From: Hirsutella rhossiliensis
Taxonomy: Eukaryota > Ascomycota > Sordariomycetes > Hypocreales > Ophiocordycipitaceae
Length of the DNA: 64,000 nt
Assembly: GCF_020360975.1 (NCBI RefSeq)
Contig: NW_025408680.1
Span: forward strand, 1,981,390 to 2,045,389
Direction of reading: 5' to 3'
This document shows positions 31,961 to 45,479 of the stretch, one piece after another (positions within the stretch are counted from its first letter, which is position 1; the number at the start of each line of letters is the position of its first letter). The translations under genes were made by a program, and so were the position numbers. The notes beneath the pieces were generated by a model. It was given only the letters and a program-made list of their open reading frames with translations. It was not told the DNA's origin and searched no databases.

Positions 31961-34900
31961 AGATTTCGGCAGCTTATTTCCTTCCCTACCCTCCTAGGCG
32001 CAGACTATATAATCTCGTTAAATAGAGATAAAGGATAGCTCTATCTACTGCTTCTTAATGCCTAGGGCTAGGATTCTAGTTATGCCTAGCTAGCCGGGAG
32101 ACCGTAAAAGAGATATCCGGTCTAGTAGAAATAGCTAAAAAAAGTAGGGAGCCTACCTTCTATTAATATTAGTGTTTCTCTTACTCCCTAGCTTAAAGGA
32201 CGGATTAAGTAAAGCTCTTCGTTTAATATAGGTATAGAGGGAAGCTTTTTATCGAGGGAATTAGGGAGGAATTTATAAGCGACCTTATCGATATAGGCGT
32301 CTTAAGTAAGCTAGATAGTCCGTTAGGACCTATTCCGAAGGATTTATATCCCTAGGAACTACTTTAGCTCCCCTAGCCTAGTTATCTTATACCTTTATTA
32401 TAGGCCTCGTATAGCCTCCCTAGTAGTAGCTTCTTCCTCTTTTAGGTAGGCCTAGATAATATTGTCGATATAGAAGAAGACCGTGATTTTACCCTTCTAT
32501 ATTATACACGGTTCCTAAGGGACTTTCGTAAAGCCTAGGGCTTCGAGGGAACCTATTAAATGCTATTGCTAAAGAAGGGGTAATCTTCGTAGTCTATATA
32601 GAGCTTTCCTAAGCTATAGAACCTTTCCTAGTTATTAGAAACTAGGAGGAAGTTATATATAGATAACTTCTTCTTCCTTAAGAGGGTAGTTAATAAAGGC
32701 GTTAACTATATCTATCTAATCGAGCTCAAGGTCGAATTCTGCTACTATAGCTATAAGGGTCCGAAAAGACATCCCTACTAGGGTGGTTGCCCTAGTAGGT
32801 AGATCCCCCTTTTCCTATTAATTCCTATAGATAACTAGCCGGGCTTTGCACTTTTAAAGGAAGCTATATTTATTAGTCTTATAGATAAAGACCTACTTAT
32901 AGCTAAGGACCTATTTTCCTCTTACCTTTTCCTTAAGGACCTCTTTAAAAGACCCTATCTCTTTATATAAGGCTAGGTAGTCTTTCTAGGCCTAGAAAAA
33001 CTAGTCTCTAAAGGGGTGTTTTTCTAGCTACTTCTAGTTTACTAGTAGGTCTAGGAGGTCTCTTTATATACCTTCCTTGCTAATAGCTATAGCTTAAAGA
33101 GCCGGCCTGCTATAAATGCTCTATAGGAACCGTCTTTTATTAGCGTTAGGTAGAAGTCGGAAAAACGATCGAAATAAAGGAGAGGTTAGTCTTCTTTTAT
33201 ATCGGGCCCTATATTTTCCTTTACTTCTCGAAGTAGGGATAAAAAGGCAGCCGGGTAATCCTTTAAGAGAGGTGCCTTTCCTACCCCCTTAGGGGCCGAG
33301 ATAGGAAGACTAACTAAAACAGCTACTTCTAGATCTTCTTCTTATTCCGTAAGAGGAGGCGTAGGGAGGTAGGCGTATTCTAGCTCTACTACTTTCCTAT
33401 AGTCTCCTTCTTTATCTAGATTATCTAATCTAGCAGCTTCTTCTTCTTCTTCTTCGAAGTCGGCGTTATCCTCGACTACTTTAACGTCGGTTTCTTCTTC
33501 CGTTTCCTTATCTAGGGCCTCTTCTTAAGACTATTAAGAAGGGGGAATTTAGATCTTCTAAATTAGCTAACGTTAAGAGAGTAAGAGGGGCTATTAATCC
33601 CTCTTTCCGTCGAAGAAGCTAGATTCGTCGAAAATTATATCCCTAGTCGAAATAACCTTCTATAGAAAAGGAATCTAGATCCGGAAGATATTCGTAGAAT
33701 TATACCTAACGAGGTAACTAATAAAGGCTCTAAGATTAAGCTTTCTTTTCTTCTTCCTTTTTAGCTATATATCGGTAGTTATTGCGTATACCTTATAGCC
33801 ATAGGTATAAAAGTAGGCTAGCGAGGCCCTCTTCTTCGTAAAGAGCTTAAGGGGGGATTTCTAGTCTATTCCTTAGGTAGTCCCTCTAGGGGTCCGGTTC
33901 TAAAGGTAATAGGCGGTCTTAACGACTTCCCTTTAAAGGTCGTGTAGAAGCCTTATAGTAAGTCTTATTATATAGGCCCTTTCTATTATAGCACCCCCTA
34001 ATCTTTCTGCCCCTCCGTTCTAGGCCTAGGTATTTAGTGCTAATAGGAGGGGTAAAATGCCCCTTTTTTAAAGCTAATTTAAGATATCCTTTATAAATAG
34101 CTCTCTATTAGACCGTATCTTCTTTACCTTATAGCTAAAGTAGGATTTTATCTAGTTAACGAAGTCCTAGAGGGTAGACTAGTTATACTTACTTAGGTAG
34201 GTCTATAAGAAATAAGGGAAAACTATCCCTAAAAAAGCGTCTATAAAAAACATTACCTTAACGAAGCTTTCTTAATCCTTAGAGACGTCGGTCTAGTCGA
34301 CCTAAATTTCCTTACACGGCTGGTCCGGCCGTATTAGGGTCTATCTAGAAATTCGTCTCCTAGTCTTCCCTTAGCCGTAGTATTCGCATTTAACGGTCTT
34401 TAGGCCCCTTATTTATACGCCCTATTATTAGCCTAGCTTATATAAAGCTAGGGGGCCCGGGTAACTAAGTCGTGCGTGCTAAAGAAGACCGTCTCCTTAG
34501 GCTGCCGGAAGAGGGTCCTTTAAACCTACCCTCCTAGTAGGGAAAGCTAACTTCTTAAGAGATTCCTTCCTAAGGATAGGTCGGAATTCGAGAATAAATT
34601 AACCGAATTTTTCCTCGATAAGCCCGATAGTTTAATTCTTCTAGACTAGCCTTATAGGCTTAGACGTCGTATCTTAGAAGATCCCTTCCTTTCAAAGAAG
34701 GCGGAAGGAAATTAAGCTTATTAAAAATCGAGGGCAAAAAGCTACCCTTTTCCTTCGAAGAATTCGTATAGATCCGTTAGGTAATTTTATCGTAAAATTT
34801 ACCCTTCTATATCCCTCTATCCGTACGGTTAATTCCCCGGTAATAAGATATTCCTTCTATGCCTTCTTAAAGGACCGGAATCGTAAGAGTATATTATAGA

Positions 34901-36446
34901 TATTAAGGGAAGTACTAGAGTTAAGGATAGCTGATTTTCGTAGGGAATAGTTAGAGGGTCCTAACGGTTAGTCTTACTAATTCGTAGGGAAGACGAATAC
35001 CGGATTTACTATACTAACGATTTTTCCTCGAATTTATAGTAGCGGCGTTAGTTACTATTTCCTAGTAACTCGAATCTTATCTATCTTCTTCTATAATAAG
35101 GGGTCCTCCTTAAGAGACTATTATATTATTTCTTATAGCCTCTTTAAAGGGTTAAATCCTTTAGGTCGGTTTTCCTTAAAGACTTACTAGCATTATAATA
35201 ATCGATAACCTAGGGATTTGCATACCAAGTAGCCGTTTCGCCTAGTCTTTTATTTCTTCGAGGAATCCTCGTCCCGATTTAGAAGGTATGCTTAAAAACC
35301 TCCCCTTTTTACCCCTTATTACTAATTTTAACGAAGAGGTTTAATTTCGACTAGTTCCTTGATTTTTCGACTAATAGACTAAAAGGTCTATTAGGGGACT
35401 AGTCGGGCCGGTCTTACTAACGGGACCGGGGACGGGCCCGGAGCAAGATACGGAACCGGGGCCGGGGCCGCAGCTACAGTTAACGACGGCGTTGAGGCTC
35501 TCGAGGGAGGAGGAGCCGAAGGAGCAACAGCCGCAATAGCAGCAGCGGGGGCCGCAGCAATAGGGGCTGCAGCAGCTATAGGTCGAGCCGTCTAGGTCGA
35601 GTGCTAGCTATAAAGGAATAAGACTGCTTGCTGTTATACTCTAGTAGCCTCTTCGTCTAGTTCCTAGCTAGCTTCTCGAAAGATAGTCGAGTAACCGTTA
35701 CTAATAGGCTTTATTAATAAAGATATATCCCGTAGCTACTAGCCGGAAAGAGCTTCTATAAGGAAGTATTAGTTAGCTTCCTCGAGGATTTCTTCCTACG
35801 TAGCTAGCTACGAAGAAGCTAGTAGGTTCCTAGCAGAAAAGGCTCTTAGGTATACCGTATAGGTCTTCCTAATACGGTTAGTTATATAGCCCCTCGAGGG
35901 AGCTATCGAGGTCTCGAGCTTTAAAAGCTACTGCCTAGGAGTCTCTTCCTCTCGAAGAGTAATTAGCTTTACGGCACTAACGGATTCCATTATTACCGTG
36001 CGTGCGGTAGTTAGTAGCTTCGTCTCGTAAAGGTATTCCTTACGGTAACTCTCGTAGTTACCTAAGGTAGTAGAAAAAGCTCTCTACTATACGGAGGTTA
36101 GCTCGGAGAAGAGGGATGCTCCCTCTATAAATTCCGTTGCCTTAAGATAAAGAGGGGGCTTAAGAGGGTCCTACTTATTAGAGAAGACTAAATTATAGAT
36201 AGTTCTATCTATACGAGCTTATAGCTCCTTTACCTACTTATCTTAATCTTAGGGCTTTATAAGAATCGTCTTATAGACCGTAGGGATAGTAGAGGAGTCG
36301 GTTTTCGTTATCGTTGCGGAAGAGGGGGGATAGAAAAGTTAGGTAAAAATCGGCTTTTCTAATAAGAGGGGTAAAAGGAATCTATAAGGGATATAAGAAG
36401 GGTGCCTTTTATAGTAGCCGGAAGGTATAGGAATACTATTCCTCCC
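31961..36446 (-). pseudogene. Copia1 interior: RT, integrase and gag zones, RIPed
   Basis: By element order RT should occupy about 32300-33500, integrase about 33600-35000 and gag about 35200-36400. Readability is patchy and I did not fix domain limits. The region 35410-35600 is GC-rich and reads as an Ala/Pro-rich linker on the minus strand. Within it CA dinucleotides are abundant, unlike the rest of the element. Confidence 0.6.
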
Positions 36447-36457
36447 GGGCTTATAAC
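36447..36457 (-). promoter_or_regulatory. Copia1 primer-binding site, half tRNA-iMet type
   Basis: Directly abutting the 5' LTR, the plus strand reads GGGCTTATAAC. This equals the anticodon-loop sequence GGGCTCATAAC of eukaryotic initiator tRNA-Met after one CpA-to-TpA change. Drosophila copia is primed by a tRNA-iMet fragment cut in the anticodon region, so this is the expected site for a copia-type element. Confidence 0.75.
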
Positions 36458-36934
36458 TCTCGCGAAGAGAGATATAAGAAGTATATAAAAATATATAAAG
36501 GTAAAATTAAAAGTAAGGGGTTAGATAGGTAGGGCAGAGAAATTTAATTCTTATAGGAGCAGTAATTGCGGTAGGGGAGTAATTATTATATTGCCTTTAT
36601 TATCCTTCTTTCTTTTATCTAACGCCCCTCTTTATACCTATCTAGCATCTTAATTAATAAAGAAGATCCTACTTAAAGAAGCTACTAATATCCTTTCGAC
36701 TACTAAGCTTTTTACTAGTTTTTTCCCCTCCTTTCTAGCCGTTGCCGGCATATCCGTCTTATCTCTCGCTACCTCTATAGGAAGCTATCGCTACTTTTAC
36801 TTCCCCTCTTACCCCTACCCTCCTCTCTATACCTCCTTTTAGCTCCTTCCTTAAAACCTGTTTTTTAGCTTCCTAGGCCCCTTATACTAAGGGATATCTC
36901 TAAGAACTACGAAATTAAGCTACGCTTCGCGATA
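36458..36934 (-). repeat. 5' LTR of Copia1
   Basis: About 477 bp. On the plus strand it begins TCTCGCGAAG and ends CTTCGCGATA, an imperfect inverted pair. The outer flank ATATT repeats the left flank of the element. Confidence 0.88.
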
Positions 36935-37499
36935 ATATTAGCCCGTTAAAGGGATAAGATACTTAGTACTCCCTTTCTAACTTACTTCTAAGTATACTTA
37001 AAGGCGTTATAAAGACCTTAATTATTTAATTAAGTATCTTCCTTAATTATAGTTAATTTAAATTTTTATTTTTCCCTTTTAAAGTAAAGGCCGCTAGTTA
37101 TATAACTCTAGTAAAGATAAAGAGGTATAAAGTAAAGAAATCTCTAAGACTTATATATATAACCTAAGGCCCTTAGAGCTATATATAGAACCGATAATTA
37201 GATAATTACATAGTTAATTACTTTATTAATCCTTAGTTATATACTATATATACTTTAAGTATATACCCTATCCTTATTAAAACTAGTCTCTAGGTATAAA
37301 CTTATTATTCTATTTTATTTATATAGCTATAAGTAGCTTTATAAAGCTAAGAATACCTAGGGGATAACGGTATTATTTAGAAAAAAATAAAATCTAGGGA
37401 TTTAATAATTAAAGTAGTAACTACCTTAATAGCTAGAGTTAGGGACTTAATAAGGTAATAGACTTACTAGGAAATAAATAATTAGATAATGCCTTCGCT

Positions 37500-40295
37500 A
37501 ATAATAAAGAAAAGTAATAAGCTAATACTAAAATCCTAAGCTCTTATTATTAGCCTTATAACCCTTAATACTAATAACTTAGTTAAGAAACTATAATCCT
37601 TATATAATACTTTTAAAGATATAAATAATAATAATAGTATAATCTAAACTATTTTAAAACCCTACTAAGACCTCTTACTTATATATATACTAATAATACT
37701 AATATAAGTACTAATAAGGGATATATTAATAACCTTAACCTTAGCTTTCCTTTACGAGGTAGCTTATAGAGAACGCTTACCTCCTATTAATAGATAAGAA
37801 GGTAAGTAATAAGATAGTTATAATAAGATATCCTTTAACTCCGAAAACTCTAACTTTAAATTTTATAACCTTATAATCTATAAGTATACTATATCTAGAA
37901 ATACTAGCTATTAAGAGGGATTATCTAATCCTACTACTAGCGATATAAAGAAAATTAAGGTAGATATTAATAAGATTACTAATAGACTTAGAGATATACT
38001 TATTAAGAGCTAAGATAACCTTATAAGAAGACTCCGCTAACTATAACTCTTACTTATTAGTAAATTTAATAGTAAAAACGTAACTAAATTCCTTAAAAAG
38101 TTTAAATAAGAGATATACGTTAACTATATTTATAATAAGAATAAAATAAACTAGCTTAAAGTCTATATCTCCTTTATATAAGCCCTTACTATTAAAATTC
38201 TTTTAGACGGACTTACCTAAAAAGAAGTAAAAAAGAGACTCCTTTAATACTAATACGTATATAATATTAAATAACTAAAAACTACTAATAACCGCTTAGA
38301 CTATTATAATACTAAAAAGCCTAAGACTATTATAGAAGTTATATAATAGCTTAGTCTTTACTTATACCTATAGCGTAAGGTATAACTTAATAGCTAAGAA
38401 GAATCTATAGTTTAGTTATACTTTATCTACTATATAATACTAAAGGAGCTTATTATTAACGTTATAAAGAGAAATAAAAAGATATTTAAAGTTATCTTAA
38501 AACTCCTATATAAAAGCCTTATTTATATAATTAATAACTACTTAGTACCTTACTAAGATATTAAGCGACGAGATATAGTATCTAAAGTTTATAATTAAAA
38601 GCTTAGAACCTAAAAAGACTAGCTCTTTAAGGAAATTAACGAAGTAATAAAGGAAGCTAAATCTAATTAAGGCAAAGAAAAACTTCCTAAAGAGTTAAAG
38701 AAAATAGATAAGAAACCTAGATAGCCTATAAAGGAGATCTTAGACCTAATAAAAGCCTTTAAAGATATAAAGATTAACCTTACTTATTAGTAAAAGTAAA
38801 TATTAAACTAGCTTAATAAGGAATAAAAACGTATTAGTAAAAGCTACTCTTTAAGTTATAAATAAGGAGGTAGTATAAATATTATTAGATTTTACTACCT
38901 ATCTAATTAATATATATAGTTTTAGGTTAATACTTTTAACTAGCCTAAGAGATACTTTTATTATAGTAAAGAAGGATACTACCTTAATAAGTATAAGGTA
39001 TACTCTTAGGACTATAAGATTAGATTTATAATATATAAAGTAGTAAATAAAACTCTTTACTTTAAAAGAAAAATAATAAAGCGTAATTCCTTAGTACTTA
39101 CTAATAGGTTTTCTTAAATAGGTATATATTTTTAAAGGCTTATTATATACTAAGTAGATATATAGCTAGACTTCTTTATATTACTACTTATAAAATAAGT
39201 TAAAGCTATAGTTATACTATCTTACTTAAATTAAGCTATTAATAAAAGAGAATCTAGTTTCTTAGACTAGTTCTAGAGATATAAAAGCCTATATAAGTAA
39301 AAGCTAAGGAATTTAAAACTAAGCGATATAAGAAAAGAAGTAAGAAGGATATTAGTTATTATAATTATAAATAATATATAATAAAGCGATATATATAATT
39401 AGATAATTTATATAACTATAATAGGGATTAAAAACTATAAGGGGAAATAATAAAGAGTTAAAGAGGATATAAAGGAAATTAAGATTATAAGAATAGTAAA
39501 AACTAGCTTAAAGATTATCCCTATATACTATAGATATAAAGTAGATCTAAATAAGAAGTTTAATAGACTTATAGAAAAAATTATTAGAGAAATTATATAT
39601 AAAAGAATCTTAATCTATTTAAATTACCTAATTAACTTTATTCCTTAACTAAGCGAGAGACTTAGTATAAGATATATAGATATAGCCTAAGGTATAAAAA
39701 GCACTAAATTCTAAACCTTAAAGAAAGTAAAGAGTAATATAAGACCTTATAAAGCTATAATAATAGTTATAAAAGTAGTTAAAGATAATATAAAGAGTAG
39801 TTTACTCCTCCTTAAATATCTATAAGGAAAACTCGCGGTAGCTTTAATATAAGTTAAAAAATAGGATAAAGAATACTAGGTTAAACTAATTAAGCTTACT
39901 TACCTTACTTATAAAGAATTAAATTATAAGTACCTTAAAGTTTAATAAGTATTAAAGGAAGTTAGGTTTATAACTAATATAATTAGCGTAATATAACTAG
40001 CTTAAGGACTATTTAATTAATAAACTCTAGAGGTAATAAGATTAAAGAAAGATAAATTTATTATATAAGAAGTAGTACTCTTAATAAGATACTAAGAGAT
40101 AACTTTAAAGGACCTTATAACGATTCCTATAATATATATAAATATAGTCCTTATACCTTTCCGCCCGCTTAAGTATATATAAGAACTACCTTATATTTAA
40201 GTATAGCTTAGTAGCTAGAAAGCTAAAGTTCTAAGCGCCTTAATTAATACTAAGTTTAAAAGAAACCTTATTATTAAAAGATATATAAATATATA
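37500..40295 (+). pseudogene. RIPed gag and protease-like relic of X copy A
   Basis: Plus-strand reading gives a basic, helical protein (KELKKIDKKPR, PIKEILDLIKAFKDIKINL) leading to a CX2CX4HX4C knuckle at about 38949-38996, in which two cysteines and the histidine now read Tyr. Knuckles bind element RNA. Toward the end (about 40225-40270) an ALIxT-K-RNLI segment resembles a retropepsin active-site region with D changed to N. Copy B at 57240-60960 aligns with it. Known Ty3 gag similarity is limited to the knuckle; assignment rests on pol domains in copy B. Confidence 0.65.
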
Positions 40296-40639
40296 AGGAA
40301 AAACTTCTCGCGAAACTAATATACGCCTATAGTAGGTATATATCGCGACTAAAATACTAACTAATACTAGGAATTAATTTAGTAGTATTAATTACCCTTA
40401 GTAACGATACTACGCCGAGGCCGAGGGGTAGGTAGACGTAGTAGCGGCCCTCGACGTACCGGGCTCGATTAGGCGCGTAGCGAAGAACGCTACCTAAATT
40501 TATATACCCTGATAGGGTAAGTTAATAAACCTAAAGCAGCGATGCGATACCGGCCTAGGCGCCGAGCGACCCTATAGAAAAAGTAGTATACGATAAACTC
40601 GCAGGCTTTATCCTAAGCGTATAGTTTAGTAGGGTATAG

Positions 40640-41640
40640 GTAGTAGTTAAACGGCTCTCTAAGGCGAAGAGCCGCGCCGGTAGCGCGTTATCGGCGGTGC
40701 TCCGCGTAGACGAGAGCTTTAAGACGATAATCCGGGATATAATTAAGGAGGTAGTTAAGGAAGAACTCCGCCTAGGTATCGCTTTAGGCCTAGGGGGCCT
40801 TAAGCGAACCTAGGCCGCGGTCGTAGCCGAGACTAAGGACTAACCTAATATAAAGCTACGGTAAAATAGGTCCTACTATACTATAAACGTAAGATTATCG
40901 TAGTCCCTACTAGGGCACCGCCCGAAATCCTAAGCCGCGAACCGAAGGATATAGTAAAGGCGGTAAATACGGCCCTAAAAGCTATAAGCGCTATAGCGGC
41001 GAGGCGCCTCTAAAGTAGAGATATCGCGGTTATATTTAATACCGCGGTAAGAGCTTATTAAAGGGACTAAGGCTAGGTTAAGGCCGTGTTCGGACTAAAG
41101 GCTACGATCTCCCGCCGCGCGTATATAGTAGTTATAAAGAACGTCCTCTTAAGGGTAGCGATAGTAGATAGGGAGCGATTGCTCTATAAGATTATAGAGG
41201 CGAATAAAGTTAAGGTCCTCTAGGCCTAGGCGCTACGCCCCCGATCTAAGATATTAACGGCGATAACTATACTTATTAAGGTTAATAGCCTAGAGGAGGC
41301 TAATAAGCTCTACGACCTAAGCCTAGTCCTCGAAGTATAGATCTTTTAATATAAACCCTATAATAAGTCGGTCTAATTATAAAGGTACTATAACTACTAT
41401 AGATATAGCTATATCGCTAGGCGATATATATCGATATAACTTTATAGCCGATATAAGAGTATAGTATATAATAAAGGCAAGGATAAATATAGGGCTAAGA
41501 AGGGCGAAATCCCTTATAACTATATCTTATATTAAGGGGACTACTTATTATAGACCTAGACCTACCTTATAGCGAATAAAGCTTAGGAAAAGGCAAGGGA
41601 AAACTACCCGCGTTAACCTAATAGTTTATAAATACTTAGA
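40640..41640 (+). pseudogene. LINE ORF1, RNA-binding protein with CCHC knuckles, RIPed
   Basis: The plus frame reads ALKAISAIAARRL, RERLLYKIIEANKVKVL and SLEEANKLYDL, then a cluster of CCHC knuckles. The first is at about 41386-41430, seen as YYNYYRYSYIARRY, where the cysteines and histidine have become tyrosines through TG/CA loss. A second and third follow (SRYKSIVYNKGKDKYRAKKGE region and a further Y-L-Q-D-Y pattern near 41540). ORF1 proteins of I/Tad1-like LINEs package the element RNA. Stops fall at Trp/Gln sites. Confidence 0.8.
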
Positions 41641-41869
41641 CGTACGCCGAGTAATAGGTGCTCCCTACCGTCGAAACCTAGGGCGTTCCTAAATCGACTA
41701 TAGTCTAGAAGCGGGGACTAGGTAGACCGCGCTAAGATAAGAGGTCGAGCTCGAGACACCCGCCGGCTAGTAGGGCTAGGGAGGCTAAACTAAGTATAAA
41801 TAATATTTATAGGTATAGTAGATAGAAAAGCGCTAAGAGATAGAGCGCCTCCCTCCCTATATAGACGAC

Positions 41870-44800
41870 CCCTTTTACCCCGACCCTACCTATATATAAC
41901 TAAAAGTACTATTCTAGAATATATAGAAGAGATATAAGCTAGCTTAATTAGCGCTTTACTACTAGGCTAGCTTCGACCTAATAGTATTATAGGAAGTAGA
42001 AGCTATACTAGGAGGCGGCCCCCCCCCCCTTAGAGCAGCGCCCTATAGCTTAGTTTATAGGGAGGGGAGGTGCGCGCTATATATATATAAAAGGCTTAGG
42101 CCGGGGACTTAGTCGCCCTAGTCTAGACTAGATTAAAGCGTAGTAATTTTTAAGGATAGTACTAAACTATAAGCGATTTACTTACTACTAAGGGCCGTAA
42201 GGGTAGGAGCGCTATACGACCTAAGCGTAATCGAACTAAAGTACCCTATAGTAATAGTAAGGGACTTTAATATTTATTACCCGCTCTAGGATAGATATAA
42301 TAAAACCTTAGATAGCGCGATATAACTTATATAGGAGGCGATAAAGCTATAACTTAAACTCGCTACCCAAGAGAGTATATAAGATTCTTCATAGCTAAAG
42401 GATAGTACTATCGACCTAGCTTAGGTAACGTTAGAGACTAGAATATAGTATACCGGGCCTAACTTAGACCTAACTAGGTTAGACTATATCCCTTAAACTA
42501 TTATACTATAGGTCGATACTTAGGCCTAGGCACCTAAACCGGCCTTAAGGTAGAAAGAAGTAAAAGTAAAGCTAGTCGAAGCTAAGACTATATCCCGGCT
42601 AAGACTATACTAGCTAATGCTCTAAACGCCTAAGGATATCGATAAGGACCTAGACTATATCTTTACTACTTTAGTATAGATCGCGATAGCTATAGTTCCG
42701 CGCCGGGGTATTACCTAGGGGCAACGTATAGTTTACCCTAGAGGTAAGGAGGGCGACGAGGGAGGCTAAGAAGGTAAGGAGGAAGTATAGGTAGGAAAAG
42801 AATAAGGCGAACTAAGAAGACCTATATAAGGCGTCTATAGCTTAGAAGTAGACTATCTATAAAGCGAGGAGGGCCTACTAGCGCGAGTTCTTAAAGGAAT
42901 TTAGCGCCGATAATACTAAGCTCTAGAATATAAAGAGGTAAGTAAGACTCTATAGTAAGCTATTACTAGAACTAACTTATATCCTACCGTTAGTTAAGGA
43001 AGGCGAGGACTAACTAATAGAAACCTTTAAAGGGAAGGCTTAGCTACTAGCTACTAAGTTCTTCTTACTAGAGGCTAGTACGATCTAAGGGCTACCCTAG
43101 CCTATAGCCGAGGCGACCCTTATAGTTAACTAATAGATCTAGCTAGCTAACGTTATAAGGGCGCTAAGTAAGATAGTAAGCTAGAAAGCGGCGGGTCTAG
43201 ATAGCGTCCCCTTAAGGTTTATTAAGAAGTATAGCCTAGCCCTAGTCTAGCGACTAGCTACGATCTTTAACGCCTATACCCGACTCTTATATTTCCTAGG
43301 TCGGTTTTATAGCGCGAATATAGTAGTTATCTAAAAGCTAGGTAAGAGGCTAGACGCCTACCGTATAGTAAGGGGTTAGAGACTAATCTCCCTCCTACCT
43401 ATAGTAGGAAAAGTACTTAAGTAGATACTAGCTTAGAGGATCGCGGGAGTAGCGGAGGCGAACGGTATCTTACTAGACGAATAAATAAGGAATAAAGGAA
43501 CGCTTTATAAAAGCGGCGATCCTACTAGTAACGGAACTAGTACACGCGATATAGGCTTAGAGGGGCATCGTATTATTCCTATAGCTAGATATTAAGGGCG
43601 TATTTAATATAGTTAACTATAATAAGCTTATAAGGGAACTAAAGCTTAGGGGATACCCTAGGTAGCTTATAAGCTTAATATAGAGCTTTATAAGCGATAG
43701 GAGATCGACCCTTTACTTTAATAGGAGAACCTTAGAGCTAACTTAAGTACTAACGGGAGTCTCTTAAAGCTCCTACCTATCCTTAATCCTATTTCTATAC
43801 TATATAACCCCCCTATATAAAAGGCTTAGTATAATATATAGTATTTATATTATTAGCTTTACTAACGATATAAATATAGTTAATATTAGACCTAATAAGG
43901 CTACTATAGTAGTACGCTTAAAGGAAGCCTAAAGGGTATACGTAGAATAGGTAACTAAGTTCGCGGTTACTTTTAAACCGTCGAAGAGCGAATTACTATA
44001 CTTTATATAAAGGAGATAAGCGATAACGACGCCGGTCCGCCTTAGAGCTAACGTAGTAACCCTAGTTTAAGAGGCCCGCCTACTAAGGGTTTAGGTATAC
44101 CGGAAACTACGCTAAAGGCGCACTTAAAATAACTCCGAGTAAAGTTAAAGCGCTAGACTATAGCCTAACCGGGCTCGCGGCGTTTATATGAGGCTATACC
44201 CTACTACGCGCTAAGTCTATAGTAAGGTAATCCGGTCCTTAATCTCCTACGCTATAGTTATATTCTATAAGATAACGCCTATAAGGGGAAAACTACGCGG
44301 AATTATACGGGACCTTACCTAAGACTAGTTAGCTTACCTCTAGGTAGTAATAGGTACCTACTACGCGACCTTAGTTTACTAAGTTAAAGCGGAGGTATAG
44401 GTGCCCTTAATCGACCTCTACCTAAACTAAAGAATAATAAATACCCTTTAGAGGCTAGAAGACTTAGGGCTCTTAGGCTAAATCTAACGCGCGTTTAATA
44501 TAGTCGCGGGTATACTTAAAAGGAGGCGATGCTAGAGAGAGGGCAGACCCCTAGTAGTACTACCTCTAGGCAGACCCCCCCTTATAGAGGAGATAAAGGG
44601 GGTCTAGAGCTAGATAGGAATAAACGACCTCCTAGATAAAGCTAAGTCGCTCGAAAGGCTAAACGAGGAATAGGCTGCCCGATAAAACGCTAGGGAAGAT
44701 ATAATCTAATAATACTAGACTACCCTTTACCCCGCTAACTTCCCGCCTTAGTTTAATAAGGCAATAACGCTAGACCGTTATAAGGGCCTCCTTAAGTATA

Positions 44801-45170
44801 TTAGTATAGTAATTACCTAGATATATATAGGAAAGATCGGGCTTAACGACTTCCTCTTTAACCGATAAGTCCCTAGTATAGTTTCGCTAATATATACCTA
44901 TAAATAAAGATAGGATACTATTTACTATATAATAATCGACTATCTACTAATAGTAAAGGTAAGGGAGTCCCTCTTAATATAGGCCTAGGATATAAGTAAC
45001 GTAAGAGCGGGCTTTTAAGGGAAAAGGATAGTAGCGCCGCTAGCGTAATAGTTCTTCCGCTTAAGTAGGCTCTACTAGTTCGACCTAGCTCGGAGGCTAT
45101 ACGTAGATATACTAGATAATAAAACCGGGGTCGCGCTAGGGATAGAGCGGCCCTAACTAAGACCACCCTA
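41870..45170 (+). pseudogene. LINE ORF2: endonuclease, reverse transcriptase, C-terminal zinc motif, RIPed
   Basis: An apurinic-type endonuclease is indicated by DFNIYYPL (from GDFNxHHPLW) near 42265 and LDYIP near 42485. RT blocks follow: AAGLDSVPLRFIKK (near 43190), LISLLPIVGKVLK (43385), FLDIKGAFNTVNxNKL (43590), LTGVSQSSYLSPILF (relic of the QGSPLSP block, 43750) and the catalytic FADD box, now FTND, near 43857-43868. A C-terminal Cys-His region appears near 44900-45000. ORF2 nicks the target and primes cDNA there. RNase H presumably lies at 44200-44850 but was not resolved. Confidence 0.82.
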
Positions 45171-45479
45171 GCTAACTACCTCCCCTACTAAGGCGACCTA
45201 GAAAGGGAGAGGACTTACGATTATAAGACTATAGCTTCGACCGAACTAGTCTTAAACTAAGCGTAAACCTTACTAATTAAACTATAGACTAAATAAAACT
45301 AATATAACCTAACTAAACCGACCTTAATAGCTATAGAATAAGACCTACTATTAAAAGACCGTAACTAAATAAGACCTAACTTAGAACTAAACTAAGATAG
45401 AGCTAATAACTAGCCCCCCCTAAACTATAACCTTAGCCTAGCTCGTTAATAGTAACGTCTGCCTTATTATCGCAGCGGG

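Larger units (their letters stand above)
30642..36934 (-). mobile_element. Complete RIPed Ty1/copia element (Copia1) with target duplication
   Basis: Two LTRs (30642-31116 and 36458-36934) bound an about 5.3-kb interior. The element is flanked by perfect 5-bp duplications ATATT at 30637-30641 and 36935-36939. Minus-strand RNase H of copia type lies near the left LTR (31960-31500), which orients the element and gives the copia order with RT before RNase H at the 3' end. A half-tRNA-iMet primer-binding site abuts the right LTR and a purine-rich tract the left one. The insertion interrupts the LTR of X copy A: removing it joins 30641 to 36940 and restores the X LTR. Confidence 0.88.

Noticed and set aside
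40300..40315. TCTCGCGAAA resembling the Copia1 LTR terminus
   Set aside because: Only about nine bases match and no LTR sequence follows; it is within the LINE 5' end.
44918..45166. 82-residue minus-strand ATG frame in the LINE region
   Set aside because: It is antisense to the C-terminal Cys-His region of LINE ORF2, which is legible on the plus strand; the single ATG is a chance survivor of RIP.
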